DNA of 64,000 nucleotides from Desulfosporosinus sp. Its GTDB lineage: Bacteria; Bacillota; Desulfitobacteriia; Desulfitobacteriales; Desulfitobacteriaceae. Below, piece after piece: positions 51,570 to 61,325 of the stretch. The notes under the pieces are model-generated. The model saw only the letters and a program-made list of their open reading frames with translations. It was not told the origin of the DNA and made no database searches. The stretch covers positions 34,193 to 98,192 of the forward strand of contig JARLHV010000070.1 in assembly GCA_031292055.1 (NCBI GenBank), written 5' to 3'. Positions within the stretch are counted from its first letter, which is position 1. Each line of letters starts with the position of its first letter. A program made the position numbers and the translations under genes.

Positions 51570-52337
51570 CTAATGAAAACTCGTCACCAGCGACTGCACC
51601 ACTAAATGCCAACCATCAACCAGAACAAACAGAAGTAATTTAAAGGGCAACGAAATCATCATAGGAGGGAGCATCATCATACCAATTGACATTAGAGTGC
51701 TCGAGACAATCATATCAATGACAATAAACGGAATAAATATTGCAAATCCCATTTGAAACGCTGTCTTCAATTCGCTAATCACAAAGGCAGGGATCAGAAC
51801 ATACGTCGGAACATCCCGATAGGTTTTCGGCCGCTCCATTTTAGCCAACCCCACAAAAAGCTCCAAATCTTTTTCCCGAGTCTGCCTAAACATAAAATCC
51901 CTTAAAGGCTCCTCTGCTTTGGCTAAAGCCTCAGTTTGAGTGATTTGATTCTTCATATAGGGTTGAAGTGCATTCGTGTTAATCTGGTTAAACGTGGGTG
52001 CCATGACAAAAAAGGTAAGAAACAAAGCTAAACCCACAAGCACTTGATTGGGGGGGAGTTGTTGGGTCCCCAGGGCATTGCGCACAAAAGACAGCACGAT
52101 AATAATACGAGTAAAGGACGTCATTAGCATCAGAATGGCCGGTGCCATTGACAATACTGTCATTAACATTAAAATCTGCAGCGATGTGCCCATCTGTTGT
52201 GTCGACGAGTTGCCCAAATCTAACGTTAATCCCGCCGCAGCAGCCGTTCCAGGGTTTGCCAATATTCCCCACCCCAACAACAGCGCCCAAGGAACCGCTC
52301 TTGTGAAGAGTTTCATTAAACGGCTTGAAGCAGACAT
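51570..52337 (-). CDS. fliP: Flagellar export protein FliP
   Basis: 255 residues. A cleavable-type N-terminal signal (about 1-35, ending TAAAAG) as in many FliPs, then four transmembrane helices. LMTSFTRIIIVLSFVRNALG and FVISELKTAFQMGFAIFIPF are PROSITE-type FliP motifs. It forms the core of the export pore. The first base overlaps the end of fliO. Confidence 0.96.
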   Translation of the reverse strand: MSASSRLMKLFTRAVPWALLLGWGILANPGTAAAAGLTLDLGNSSTQQMGTSLQILMLMTVLSMAPAILMLMTSFTRIIIVLSFVRNALGTQQLPPNQVLVGLALFLTFFVMAPTFNQINTNALQPYMKNQITQTEALAKAEEPLRDFMFRQTREKDLELFVGLAKMERPKTYRDVPTYVLIPAFVISELKTAFQMGFAIFIPFIVIDMIVSSTLMSIGMMMLPPMMISLPFKLLLFVLVDGWHLVVQSLVTSFH

Positions 52338-52807
52338 TATCTTTTACCCTCCTCAAGCAAACGTTCCAGTTCCGCCGCAAAAGAATTGTCTGGTCGGGAT
52401 GGCCTGCGCCAAAATTTTCGAATAGTTACGCTCCATCCTTCCACATGTCCCGTAGGACGCGTGGAGATTTCCTCCAGGATTTCAGCCGCAATGGCTGGGT
52501 CATTGATCTCGCTGAGTTTTAACAAGTGATGATCCGACCCTCCAATGACCTGTAGTTGACCAGCAATCTCGACAAGATAGAGTCTCTGCTGACCACCTAA
52601 CACTTGCCGATCAAGCACCCTTGCCCAAGGTGCATTCATGCTCCGCAGGTTAGCCCGGTTAAGACGGCGAATAATCCAGAGCGATACAACCAAAATAATG
52701 AAGAAAACCAACAACGTTGCTAACAGCCCCCACCAGGAATAACCAGCGTGTGCCACAACCGGAACATCACCACCGGTCGGAAAGGGCTGGTTTTCTAAAT
52801 CTGGCAT
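52337..52807 (-). CDS. fliO: Flagellar assembly protein FliO
   Basis: 156 residues: one transmembrane helix (about 26-46) followed by a small soluble domain with VLDRQVLGGQQRLYLVEIAG, the FliO/FliZ family core. FliO assists FliP assembly. It lies between cheY and fliP, the usual Bacillus order. Confidence 0.9.
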   Translation of the reverse strand: MPDLENQPFPTGGDVPVVAHAGYSWWGLLATLLVFFIILVVSLWIIRRLNRANLRSMNAPWARVLDRQVLGGQQRLYLVEIAGQLQVIGGSDHHLLKLSEINDPAIAAEILEEISTRPTGHVEGWSVTIRKFWRRPSRPDNSFAAELERLLEEGKR

Positions 52808-52808
52808 A

Positions 52809-53171
52809 CTATTTCAACGCCTTCGCCACAGCCTCAACCACTCGTTCCGCTTGGAAAGGCTTGACCACAAAATCTTTCGCCCCAGACTGAATTGCTTCAA
52901 TAACCATCGATTGTTGGCCCATAGCGCTGCACATAATGATGCGGGCTTGGGCATCCCGTTTGCGAATTTCTTTGACCGCTTGAAGACCATCCATCTCAGG
53001 CATCGTGATATCCATAATCGTCAAATTTGGTTGCAATTCCATATACTTTTTCAGGGCCACAGCCCCATTTTCCGCTTCACCAATCACATTAAAGCCATTT
53101 TTAGTCAAGATGTCCTTCAACATCATACGCATAAATGCGGCATCATCAACAATCATTATTGTAGCACTCAC
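52809..53171 (-). CDS. cheY: Chemotaxis response regulator CheY
   Basis: 120-residue stand-alone receiver. Acidic pocket VDDAAF, phospho-acceptor Asp in TIMDITMPEMDG, conserved Ser in IIMCSAMGQ and Lys in VVKPFQAE are all present. CheY-P binds the motor switch; its phosphatases CheC and FliY are encoded in the same cluster. It starts with GTG eight bases after GAGGAGG. Confidence 0.95.
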   Translation of the reverse strand: MSATIMIVDDAAFMRMMLKDILTKNGFNVIGEAENGAVALKKYMELQPNLTIMDITMPEMDGLQAVKEIRKRDAQARIIMCSAMGQQSMVIEAIQSGAKDFVVKPFQAERVVEAVAKALK

Positions 53172-53185
53172 TCAAATTTCCTCCT

Positions 53186-54367
53186 CTATCTCAGTGAATT
53201 CATCCGCTCTAAAGGATGAATTATATCAGTAACACGAATCCCAAACGTCTCGTTAATGACAACTACCTCACACTTAGCAATTAACTTGCCATTAACAATC
53301 ATATCCACCGATTCACCCGCTAAGCGATCAAGTTCAATAATTGAGCCCGGACCCATTTCTAAAATTTCTCTGATTGTTTTTTTGGCTCGACCCAATTCTA
53401 CACTAATTTGCAAGGGAACGTCTAAAATTAAATTAAGATTGTCCGGTTGGGTCAGGGGTTGTCCCAGTTGGAGTGGTGAAAACTGGGCAGGCTGAACTGG
53501 CATCTGGGCTCTGGTTTGAGTGTTGCCTGGTGCCGCTCCATAAGGTGGGTAGTCAGGTACCGTCGTATAAAGAGGTGCGTCATAAGCGGACGGCGGAGAA
53601 GGCGGTTGGGTTTGATAAGGTATCGACGCAGGTGTTGGAGTGGGAGGTGACTGAAAATTTGGAGCAGCTTGTGCTGCGGGAGCCGCTCCAGACCCACCAC
53701 TCATCGCAGACATTAACTTATTTACCATCCCCTTGGCTACACTGAGTGGAATCACTTGCACGATATTACTGTCAATAACGTCTTCCACAACCATCCGAAA
53801 GGAGATCCTTACCAGAGGTTCTTCTGGAGTCAGGAACTCGCGAATGACATCACGCCCCGACGCCAAATCATTAAGCACTAAATCAGGAGGGGTAATATCG
53901 ACCTTGGTATTAAACATGGTCGACATAGAGGTTGCCGCTGAGCCCATCATCTGGTTCATAGCCTCGGAAATTCCACTAATTTGAAGCTCTGAAAGTTCTG
54001 GCGACGGATTTTTACCGTCCCCCCCCATCATCAAGTCCACAATAACTGAACCATCCCGCTGGGAAAGAATTAAAAGGTTCGAGCCCTCAATCCCCGCTTT
54101 ATATTTGACATCACAAATCACGGAAGGGATCGGATAATCGTTGCGAATCTGTTCCGAGTTCGTCAAGTCGACTTTAGGTGTGGTAATTTCCACTTTCTTT
54201 CCTAAAAGCTGAGATAACGTTGTCGCCGCTGTACCCATTGAAATATTAGCAATTTCGCCAAGGGTATCTCTCTCAATTTCATCTAAAAGGTTCTCTGGCG
54301 ACGCTGTCTCGGAGTCCGGTTCTAAGGTACCTCGCAGCAACTCGTCTATCTCTTGCTGGGAGAGCAT
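53186..54367 (-). CDS. fliY: Flagellar motor switch phosphatase FliY (FliN fusion)
   Basis: 393 residues: an N-terminal CheY-binding peptide (LSQQEIDELLRG), a CheC-like phosphatase domain with two E-x-x-N sites (LGEIANISMGTAATTLSQLL and ISEAMNQMMGSAATSMSTMF), a 90-residue Pro/Gln/Ala/Tyr linker, and a C-terminal FliN (SpoA) domain (LILDVPLQISVELGRAKKTI). This is the Gram-positive switch protein that both builds the C-ring and dephosphorylates CheY-P. The ATG is unusually far (18 bases) from the purine tract inside fliM. Confidence 0.94.
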   Translation of the reverse strand: MLSQQEIDELLRGTLEPDSETASPENLLDEIERDTLGEIANISMGTAATTLSQLLGKKVEITTPKVDLTNSEQIRNDYPIPSVICDVKYKAGIEGSNLLILSQRDGSVIVDLMMGGDGKNPSPELSELQISGISEAMNQMMGSAATSMSTMFNTKVDITPPDLVLNDLASGRDVIREFLTPEEPLVRISFRMVVEDVIDSNIVQVIPLSVAKGMVNKLMSAMSGGSGAAPAAQAAPNFQSPPTPTPASIPYQTQPPSPPSAYDAPLYTTVPDYPPYGAAPGNTQTRAQMPVQPAQFSPLQLGQPLTQPDNLNLILDVPLQISVELGRAKKTIREILEMGPGSIIELDRLAGESVDMIVNGKLIAKCEVVVINETFGIRVTDIIHPLERMNSLR

Positions 54368-54371
54368 TCCA

Positions 54372-55373
54372 TTAGCTATCTTGTTCCCCTCCTTCCTTTA
54401 CTATTTCCGTAATCTGCACAGCATGGTGTTCTCCATGGAGTCCTGGGATGGACTTGAATTTCATAAACTCTCCCACATAAATTGGCAGTGGCTCATGAAT
54501 GGATTGGTCAAGAGGGATTACATCGCCCTTCGCAAGATTGAGAAGATCTCGCAGCAGAATTTCCGAACGCCCTAAAAATGCAACCATATCTACCTTGGCC
54601 CATTCAATTTTTTGCCGAATCGCTTGAGTCTGCTCTGGCGTGACAACCTTCCCTTGCGTGGAAAAACGAAAATACGTACTTAACTTATCTAAAATAGGCT
54701 CCAAGACGAAATACGGAATGCACAGATGAATCATCCCCACTGCCAGGCCAATACTCACTTCAAGAGTGATGAGCACAATCATTTCGTTAGGAGACACAAT
54801 TTGGGAAAAGAGAGGGTTTGTTTCCATCGAGAGAAACTGTGGTTTGAGGTCATAAATCTCTGCCCAAGCCTCTTGAATGAGCTCAATGATTTGGACGAGG
54901 CGATGTTCAATAATAGCTCTTTCGATCTCGGTCAGATCTCGATTCTTTTCCACCGTTTGCCCACTTCCATTCCCTCCCAAAAGACGATCCACAATGGTGA
55001 ACGCCAACGTAGGACTCATCTCTATTAACACAGTCCCCTCCAACGGCTTCAACAAGAAAAGTCCAATAACGGTAGGATTCGGTTGGGAACGAATGAATTC
55101 ATCATAGGTAATTTGTTCAATGGAAAGAACTTTAGATTCTATGACAGCATGCAAATGCCCGGAAAGGTAATTCGTCAACCCGCGACAAAAACTTTCGTGG
55201 ATGTTCTGGAGGGAGTTAATCTGATCCTTGGAAAACTTATTGGGGCGTTTAAAATCGTACATTCTAATCCGCTTTTGAGTCAGAGTGGTTCTGATTTCCA
55301 CCGTCTCTTCACGTTCATCGGACAGAGCGTTTAGTAGAGCGTCAATTTCAGCTTGGGACAAAATATCTCCCAT
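54372..55373 (-). CDS. fliM: Flagellar motor switch protein FliM
   Basis: 333 residues from the ATG at 55373 (GGAGGG five bases upstream). The N-terminal CheY-P-binding peptide ILSQAEIDALLNAL, a CheC-like middle domain without phosphatase residues, and a C-terminal SpoA domain (WAKVDMVAFLGRSEILLRDL) are all seen. An upstream in-frame extension to 55415 falls in the inverted-repeat element and is not used. Confidence 0.95.
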   Translation of the reverse strand: MGDILSQAEIDALLNALSDEREETVEIRTTLTQKRIRMYDFKRPNKFSKDQINSLQNIHESFCRGLTNYLSGHLHAVIESKVLSIEQITYDEFIRSQPNPTVIGLFLLKPLEGTVLIEMSPTLAFTIVDRLLGGNGSGQTVEKNRDLTEIERAIIEHRLVQIIELIQEAWAEIYDLKPQFLSMETNPLFSQIVSPNEMIVLITLEVSIGLAVGMIHLCIPYFVLEPILDKLSTYFRFSTQGKVVTPEQTQAIRQKIEWAKVDMVAFLGRSEILLRDLLNLAKGDVIPLDQSIHEPLPIYVGEFMKFKSIPGLHGEHHAVQITEIVKEGGEQDS

Positions 55374-55388
55374 AGAATCCCTCCCCTC

Positions 55389-55478
55389 AATTTCGATGTT
55401 CGTAATTCGAAACACATACTTACTATCTGTTTTTCGCTATACGTTATGATTCAAACCACGAACCACGAGCCACGAACT
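55389..55478. repeat. Paired TTCGTGGTTCG-type inverted repeat (fliL-fliM junction)
   Basis: Left arm TCGATGTTCGTAATTCGAAA; right arm GATTCAAACCACGAACCACG continuing AGCCACGAAC. It fills most of the gap between fliL and fliM. Same family as 15527-15606, 51126-51286 and 63757-63800. Confidence 0.65.
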
Positions 55479-55488
55479 TAGACTATCG

Positions 55489-55929
55489 TTATTGGTAGAC
55501 CATCGATAAAAACAACACATTTGCAATCTTATTATCCGCTACTTCATTGAGGTTTTTAACTAACTCTACACGTAATTTTTCCCGGGCAGCCGGAGTTTGG
55601 ACATCCACTAAGGACTTGCTTGCTAAAACCATGTTGGCTTTATCCTTCAAGAACGGGCTCTTCGCCTTCAACACAGCTTCTGCTTTCGCATCCGTCCCTT
55701 CAACAGTCAGCGTTGTCTTGAGAAAAGCCCCCCCTTGCAAATTTACTGTAAACTCACCAATGTCAACCAAGGGGCCATCTTGCTTTGCTTGGTTTAAATC
55801 CGCTGCTTGTGCGCTTTGAGGCGAAGCTGGCAGAATAAACTTTTGCACACCCATTGTTCCCCCTACACCCAGTAGCGCTCCCATTAACACAGCCAAAATC
55901 AAGGGCATCTGAGGTTTTAAATTTATCAA
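55489..55929 (-). CDS. fliL: Flagellar basal-body protein FliL
   Basis: 146 residues: one transmembrane helix (about 8-30), then a periplasmic-side domain with VDIGEFTVNLQGGAFLKTTL and the C-terminal ANVLFLSMVYQ. FliL surrounds the stator and supports motor torque. The TTG at 55929 overlaps the flbD stop and lies eight bases after GGAGGAG; a TTG at 55953 is in frame but lies before that site. Confidence 0.9.
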   Translation of the reverse strand: MINLKPQMPLILAVLMGALLGVGGTMGVQKFILPASPQSAQAADLNQAKQDGPLVDIGEFTVNLQGGAFLKTTLTVEGTDAKAEAVLKAKSPFLKDKANMVLASKSLVDVQTPAAREKLRVELVKNLNEVADNKIANVLFLSMVYQ

Positions 55930-56135
55930 TCCGCTTTCTCCTCCACTTTGCAAATCTGACCACAGCGCCGCCGAAACTCAGCGACCCGCTCAATAAGAAC
56001 CTCAATAGGATCTGACACTACATATTTATTTCCGCCCGTTAAAGTGATGACAGTATCAGGAGTTTCTTCCATAACTTCTATTAAATCGGGATTCAAGGCA
56101 AAGATTTTGCCGTTTAAGCGAGTGACATAAATCAT
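55926..56135 (-). CDS. flbD: Flagellar protein FlbD (SwrD-like)
   Basis: 69 residues. MIYVTRLNGKIFALNPDLIE followed by EETPDTVITLTGGNKYVV is the FlbD family pattern; in Bacillus the homologue SwrD raises motor power. A basic, Cys-containing tail follows. It lies just before fliL, to which its stop is coupled. Confidence 0.9.
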   Translation of the reverse strand: MIYVTRLNGKIFALNPDLIEVMEETPDTVITLTGGNKYVVSDPIEVLIERVAEFRRRCGQICKVEEKAD

Positions 56136-56150
56136 AAGTCCGCCCTTCCA

Positions 56151-56606
56151 TCAAGTCTGTCGTGATCGATTTTGCTGACGCCAATGAAGAATCTGACCCG
56201 TTTCATCCAAAATCTTCTGTTCCTTCTGTAATTCAGCCCACAGAAAGGCCTTGACCTGTTTCTCTTTAAGACGCCGAAACTTCTCAACCTCACGATGTGC
56301 TTCTCCTAAATCATGGCGCGCAAGCTCCATAATCCCCTCTTGCTCCTGCTGCTCTGCCTCACATTGACGCAGTTGGAGCTGTTGATCTAAAGCAAATAGT
56401 TGCCAGTTCCCTAGTTCTTCAGGCCGCTGTCGACCAGCGTCCCGTTGCCCTTCTTGAGCCTCAAACAAACGTTCTTCCTGAAGCGTGTACGCTTTAACAC
56501 AGGCTTGCCAATGCTGAATCTCTTGAGCATACTTGCGCTGTGCCGTTTCCAAAACCTGTTCCGCCAAACGAAGACTTGCCTCCAACCGGAACAGAAATCG
56601 AGCCAC
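56151..56606 (-). CDS. fliJ: Flagellar export chaperone FliJ
   Basis: 151 residues, almost entirely coiled coil, beginning MARFLFRLEASLRLAEQVLE, the typical FliJ opening, and very rich in Gln, Glu and Arg. The GTG at 56606 follows GGGAG at eight bases; an upstream extension would overlap fliI. FliJ links the FliI ATPase ring to FlhA. It follows fliI by 19 bp. Confidence 0.85.
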   Translation of the reverse strand: MARFLFRLEASLRLAEQVLETAQRKYAQEIQHWQACVKAYTLQEERLFEAQEGQRDAGRQRPEELGNWQLFALDQQLQLRQCEAEQQEQEGIMELARHDLGEAHREVEKFRRLKEKQVKAFLWAELQKEQKILDETGQILHWRQQNRSRQT

Positions 56607-56625
56607 TCTTACCACTCCCTTACGC

Positions 56626-57927
56626 TCACGTAATGATCCCCTGCAACTGTTTAAGCATTTCCTCAAACTCTACACGTTCGTCCACCCCTTGCCGAATAAA
56701 CGCCTGAATACGGTCCATATGCAGAGTGGCTGCATCAATCTTGGCATTGCTTCCCGGCGTATACGCCCCAATGTCAATCAAATCCTTAGCATCACGGTAA
56801 ATCGCTATATGACCGCGCACAACACTAGCCCATTCTTTATGTTCGGAACTAACCACATCATTCATAACTCGACTGACCGATTGTAAAATATCGATAGCGG
56901 GATACTGATTTTGCATGGCCAGTTCCCTTGTCAAGACAATATGCCCATCGAGAATCCCCCGCACTGAGTCCGCAATGGGCTCATTGTGATCATCTCCATC
57001 GACCAATACTGTGTAAATCCCAGTAATACTTCCGATCGCTGCCATGCCAGAACGTTCCAAAAGTTTCGGCAACAGGGCAAACACTGAGGGGGGATATCCC
57101 CTAGTCGCCGGAGGTTCCCCGACTGTAAGCCCCACTTCTCTCTGGGCCATGGCAAAACGAGTCACAGAATCCATCATTAGTAAGACATTTTTACCTTGGT
57201 CCCGAAAATATTCGGCAATAGCTGTCGCCGTAAAGGCCGCCTTCAAGCGCACTAACGCCGGTTGATCAGATGTCGCCACGATAATGACCGAACGAGCTAA
57301 ACCTTCAGGCCCTAAATCTTTTTCAATAAAGTCGCGTAGTTCCCGTCCCCGCTCACCGACCAAAGCAATCACATTGACCTCAGCCACAGTGTTGCGGGCC
57401 ATCATTCCCAGCAAGGTGCTTTTGCCCACACCCGAACCAGCAAAGATTCCCATCCGTTGACCTCGACCGATTGTGAGAATTCCGTCAATCGTTCTGACTC
57501 CCACACTCAGCACATCCCGAATTCGAGGACGCAATAAGGCGTTGGGAGGGGAATTTTGCAGAGGGTACGCTGTTTCAGTCTGCAGAGGGCGTCCATCCAT
57601 AGGATGTCCCAGGCCATCAAGAATTCGCCCCAGCAATTCCGGTCCTACAGATACTGTCAACTTTTGACTCTGAGGAATGACTCGATCCCCGGGAGCAATT
57701 CCTTCGAGTTCTCCTAAAGGCATGAGCAAGGTGATGGAATCTCGAAAGCCCACCACCTCGGCCGGAAGCTGCCGTCCAGCACGCGTGATAATATGGCAAT
57801 ACTCTCCGACGCTGGCCCGCGGGCCAGCGGCTTCGACCATCAACCCAACAATCTTAGAAACCCTTCCCTGAGCCGAGATCGGTTCAATCTGTTCCACCAG
57901 CTGAGTTAATACGTTCCACGCCCCCAT
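56626..57927 (-). CDS. fliI: Flagellum-specific ATPase FliI
   Basis: 433 residues, homologous to F1-beta. Walker A GIFAGSGVGKSTLLGMMARN, Walker B VLLMMDSVTRFAMAQREVGL and the SPTR-like GYPPSVFALLPKLLERSG are present. It energises protein export through the FlhA/FlhB gate. Its start overlaps the end of fliH by 44 bp, with GAGGAG before the ATG. Confidence 0.97.
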   Translation of the reverse strand: MGAWNVLTQLVEQIEPISAQGRVSKIVGLMVEAAGPRASVGEYCHIITRAGRQLPAEVVGFRDSITLLMPLGELEGIAPGDRVIPQSQKLTVSVGPELLGRILDGLGHPMDGRPLQTETAYPLQNSPPNALLRPRIRDVLSVGVRTIDGILTIGRGQRMGIFAGSGVGKSTLLGMMARNTVAEVNVIALVGERGRELRDFIEKDLGPEGLARSVIIVATSDQPALVRLKAAFTATAIAEYFRDQGKNVLLMMDSVTRFAMAQREVGLTVGEPPATRGYPPSVFALLPKLLERSGMAAIGSITGIYTVLVDGDDHNEPIADSVRGILDGHIVLTRELAMQNQYPAIDILQSVSRVMNDVVSSEHKEWASVVRGHIAIYRDAKDLIDIGAYTPGSNAKIDAATLHMDRIQAFIRQGVDERVEFEEMLKQLQGIIT

Positions 57928-58696
57928 GTTCGAGCTCCTCTCGCAAAACTTGTTCCACTTTATCTAATTGAGCCTCAAGACGGGCATCAAAAATGCCCTC
58001 CTGACACTCTAGAAAACAATCTCCAGGACTCAGTGACTCATCTGCCTCCCACGGACAGGGAGGTGGATTCTCCTGCAGCCACCGAGCATCCTCTGAGGCC
58101 ACATGCAGCCTCCATCCCTCTCGTTCTTGCGGTAGCAGGGAAAGGGCGCGGATGATACCTCCCAAACGCTGGGGATCAACGGCCAAGCTGGCACGAACCA
58201 AACGTTCGGCAATTTTTAGGGCCAAAGTAAGTAAGGCTTCATCCACTTTAGCATATTCCTCTTGCACTGCCCGCTGGGCCAATTGAAAGAGTTGATTAGC
58301 ACTGTGGGCCAAACGTTTCCCCTCTGCTTCTCCCGCCTCAAGACCAGCTTGATAGCCATTGGCCTGCGCCACGGGATAAACCTCCGCTTGTGCGGTCTCA
58401 ATGACCTCTTGACGCAACCTCTCCGACTCAGCTTGAGCCAGCGCCCTGATCTCCTGAGCGCTGGTTTCAGCCTCCGCCAGGATCAGGACAGCTTTCTCCT
58501 TGGCCTCTATCTCAAGAGCTGAAGGCCCCATCTTGCTGACGAGATCTGGTAGGAGGGGGGGAACCTCTTCCTCGGCCTGCGGAACCGGCAAAGGCCTAAC
58601 TAAGTCTTGAAAGCAATTAATACATTCCACAATCCGAGGTGCCGCTATCTCCACATTATAGCTTTTAACGATGCGTCCTTTAATAGACAATCTCAT
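57884..58696 (-). CDS. fliH: Flagellar assembly protein FliH
   Basis: 270 residues. A long Ala/Glu/Gln-rich central helix (about 60-140) and a C-terminal V-ATPase-E-like domain (about 150-265: LALKIAERLVRASLAVDPQR) match FliH, the stator-like regulator of FliI. The N-terminus MRLSIKGRIVKSYNVEIA overlaps the end of fliG by 17 bp. Confidence 0.9.
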   Translation of the reverse strand: MRLSIKGRIVKSYNVEIAAPRIVECINCFQDLVRPLPVPQAEEEVPPLLPDLVSKMGPSALEIEAKEKAVLILAEAETSAQEIRALAQAESERLRQEVIETAQAEVYPVAQANGYQAGLEAGEAEGKRLAHSANQLFQLAQRAVQEEYAKVDEALLTLALKIAERLVRASLAVDPQRLGGIIRALSLLPQEREGWRLHVASEDARWLQENPPPCPWEADESLSPGDCFLECQEGIFDARLEAQLDKVEQVLREELEHGGVERINSAGGTD

Positions 58697-59684
58697 CGTT
58701 TCCTCCTCTCGATAGGACTAACGTCCCAGCTTCTTCGAGTTTACGAATCACCTTCACAATCCGTTGCTGAGCCTCTTCTACATCACGCAGCCGCACCGGA
58801 CCCATGAATTCCATATCGTCTTTCAGCATCTGAGCAGCCCGCGTAGACATATTGGACTGAATCTTTAACGCTACTTCGTTATTCGCCCCTTTCAACGCCA
58901 AACCTAAGTCCTTAGTAACCACTTCGCGCAAAACTAACTGGATACTGCGATCGTCCAACATGACGATGTCTTTGAAGACAAACATCTGCTGCCTGATCTC
59001 CTCCGCCAACTCAGGATCTTCTATATCCAAGACATCCATGACCACTTTAACTGTACCAGGATCGGCCTGATTGAGGACATCCACAATGCTCTGAATCCCC
59101 CCTGATGTCGTGTAATCGGTTGGAGCCAAACTCGTGATCTTGCGCTCTAAAACTTTCTCAATCTCCTTCAGGACTTCCGGGCTGGTTCGACCCATTGTCG
59201 CAACCCGTTTCACCACCTCAGCCTGGCGGTTGGGAGCGAGGCTGGCCAGCAAAGTAGCTGCTTTATCAGCGGGCAGGTGGGTCATGATCAAAGCAATCGT
59301 CTGCGGGTTCTCTCCTTGAATGAAAGAAAAAAGCTGTTTAGGATCCGTCCGCCGTATAAGTTCAAAGGGTCGCATTTTCATGGAAATAGCTAAGCGATTA
59401 ATAATCTCAAACGCCTTGGTTTCCCCTAGAGCCCGTTCCAACACATCCCGAGCGTACTCAATCCCACCCTGAGCGATATACTCATTCGCCAAACACATTT
59501 GATAGAATTCTTCCACGACATTATCGCGATTTTCCGGTGAAATTTTACGAACATTGGCCATTTCTAATGTCAACTGCTCAATTTCCGCCTCTCCCAGGTG
59601 CTTAACCACTTGGGCCGATTTCTCTGCCCCCAAGGCGATCATTAAAATTGCTGCTTTTTGCAGTCCCGTTAACACTTGAGCCAT
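58680..59684 (-). CDS. fliG: Flagellar motor switch protein FliG
   Basis: 334 residues, typical length. LTGLQKAAILMIALGAEKSA at the start, the middle-domain EHPQ-like segment with GENPQTIALIMTHLPADKAA, and the C-terminal torque helix with DDRSIQLVLREVVTKDLGLA, carrying the charged residues that meet MotA, are all present. Confidence 0.97.
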   Translation of the reverse strand: MAQVLTGLQKAAILMIALGAEKSAQVVKHLGEAEIEQLTLEMANVRKISPENRDNVVEEFYQMCLANEYIAQGGIEYARDVLERALGETKAFEIINRLAISMKMRPFELIRRTDPKQLFSFIQGENPQTIALIMTHLPADKAATLLASLAPNRQAEVVKRVATMGRTSPEVLKEIEKVLERKITSLAPTDYTTSGGIQSIVDVLNQADPGTVKVVMDVLDIEDPELAEEIRQQMFVFKDIVMLDDRSIQLVLREVVTKDLGLALKGANNEVALKIQSNMSTRAAQMLKDDMEFMGPVRLRDVEEAQQRIVKVIRKLEEAGTLVLSRGGNDEIVY

Positions 59685-61289
59685 CTAACTCTCCTCCGAT
59701 AGCCATGTTTTTACTAGACGAGCCACTTCTTCCGGTTTATCGCGCGAATAAACTTCGACAGACTCTTTGATTTTTTCCTTTTCAATTTGCTCATCCGACT
59801 TGGAAGGCTTCCGATCAAGTTTAGCTTTTGCTTTTGCCTTTGCTTCCTCATCCTCTACCTGTTGGGCCATGAGCAGTTCTGCCGTAGCCAGCGACACAGG
59901 TTCCGAGCTGTTTAACTCCAACATTTTTTGGGCACGTGCTTTTTGCGAGCGACTGCGCCAAAAGGCTAATAACAGCACTAAGCCAAACAAAACGGCACAG
60001 CCCATTTCCACATAACTGACCAATTGTTGGCGCTGTTGAGCACTATCCATCGCTGCTTTTTCTTGCTGCAGTTCGGTTTTGTTAAACGGAATAGCGGCTA
60101 CTTGAATTTGGTCCCCCCGAGTTGGGTCCACTCCCGCTGCCGAAGCCACAATCGTTTGAATTTGATTAAGCTGGGCCTGGGTAATCGTGTCCGCATCCGC
60201 CATCACCGATACGGAAAGATGTTTAATCGCACCAGGGCTGATCACTTGTTCCTCTTGCGTGGTGTCCACCTGATAATTTTTGGTTGCGCTCGCCTTGGTG
60301 TCGGTCGAATTCACCCCTGTAGTGCCGGCGGGGTACGTTGGTGCTGCATTCGCCGTTACTCCCGGTGTCCCTCCAGCGGGCGCAGTATTCGTGGAATTTT
60401 CCGTGGTACTCTGTTCACTCACCACAGCTCCCGGTCCATTCGTCTGTATTGTCCGTTTTATTTGATCGAAGTCCAAGACAGCATTAATTCGAACAACGGC
60501 TTTTCCCGAGCCCAGCACCCGATCCAACATACTTTGCAGCGATTTTTGAACATTTTCTTCGACCATTTGTTGAAGTTGATATTGAGTCCCCGTGAGACGA
60601 TTGGGATCATTACTTTTCCCTAAAACATCCGATAGGACATTTCCACCGGTATCCACAATCGTCACATTCTCAGGTTGCAGTCCTTCTACCGATCCTGCCA
60701 TAAGATTAGCGATTGCACGGACTTGATCGTCTCCGAGTTTTGTTCCCGGTACAAGTTTCACCGTCACTGCCGCTGTTGCCGACTTTTGACTATCAACGAA
60801 TAGTGACGGTTCAGGCATCACGATATGCACGCGCGCATCCTGGATACTATTCAAAGTCTTTAATGTATCCTCTAGCTCATTCTGCAGTCCGAGAACATAA
60901 CGCAATTTGCGATCGGCATCCGTCTCTCCCAGATGCATGGTATTCAAACTATCAAAGCTGAATTTACTTGCTTGAGGAAGCCCGGCACTGGCCAATTGCA
61001 AACGAATATCCGCAGCTGACTGTTGCGGCACCATAATGGTCGAACCATTATCCGCCAACTTATAATCTGTTTTTAAATCTTTTAGCTTAGTCAATATTGC
61101 AGCTGCATCCGTGTCATTAAGTTTCGTAAAAATCGCAACATATTGCGGTGTTCCTGCCCAAGCGATCAAGGAAACCAAGGCCACAGCCACCAAAAGAGGA
61201 GCAATTACTGTAATTATTTTCTGTGGGCTAGAAAGCTTGTTCCAGAATGTTTTTACCGATTGCTGAATTCCAGCCCAGGAAAAATCCAT
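59685..61289 (-). CDS. fliF: Flagellar MS-ring protein FliF
   Basis: 534 residues. Transmembrane helices near residues 25-47 and 440-460 flank a periplasmic-side region with ring-building motifs (YVAIFTKLNDTDAAAILTKL, KLRYVLGLQNELEDTLKTL, ARVHIVMPEPSLFV) and a Thr/Asn/Ala-rich linker. The cytoplasmic tail ends in the FliG-binding segment PEEVARLVKTWLSEES. AAAGGAGGAG precedes the ATG. Confidence 0.97.
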   Translation of the reverse strand: MDFSWAGIQQSVKTFWNKLSSPQKIITVIAPLLVAVALVSLIAWAGTPQYVAIFTKLNDTDAAAILTKLKDLKTDYKLADNGSTIMVPQQSAADIRLQLASAGLPQASKFSFDSLNTMHLGETDADRKLRYVLGLQNELEDTLKTLNSIQDARVHIVMPEPSLFVDSQKSATAAVTVKLVPGTKLGDDQVRAIANLMAGSVEGLQPENVTIVDTGGNVLSDVLGKSNDPNRLTGTQYQLQQMVEENVQKSLQSMLDRVLGSGKAVVRINAVLDFDQIKRTIQTNGPGAVVSEQSTTENSTNTAPAGGTPGVTANAAPTYPAGTTGVNSTDTKASATKNYQVDTTQEEQVISPGAIKHLSVSVMADADTITQAQLNQIQTIVASAAGVDPTRGDQIQVAAIPFNKTELQQEKAAMDSAQQRQQLVSYVEMGCAVLFGLVLLLAFWRSRSQKARAQKMLELNSSEPVSLATAELLMAQQVEDEEAKAKAKAKLDRKPSKSDEQIEKEKIKESVEVYSRDKPEEVARLVKTWLSEES

Positions 61290-61325
61290 CGTTTGCTCCT
61301 CCTTTCAATCGCTGCGCGCCTCGCC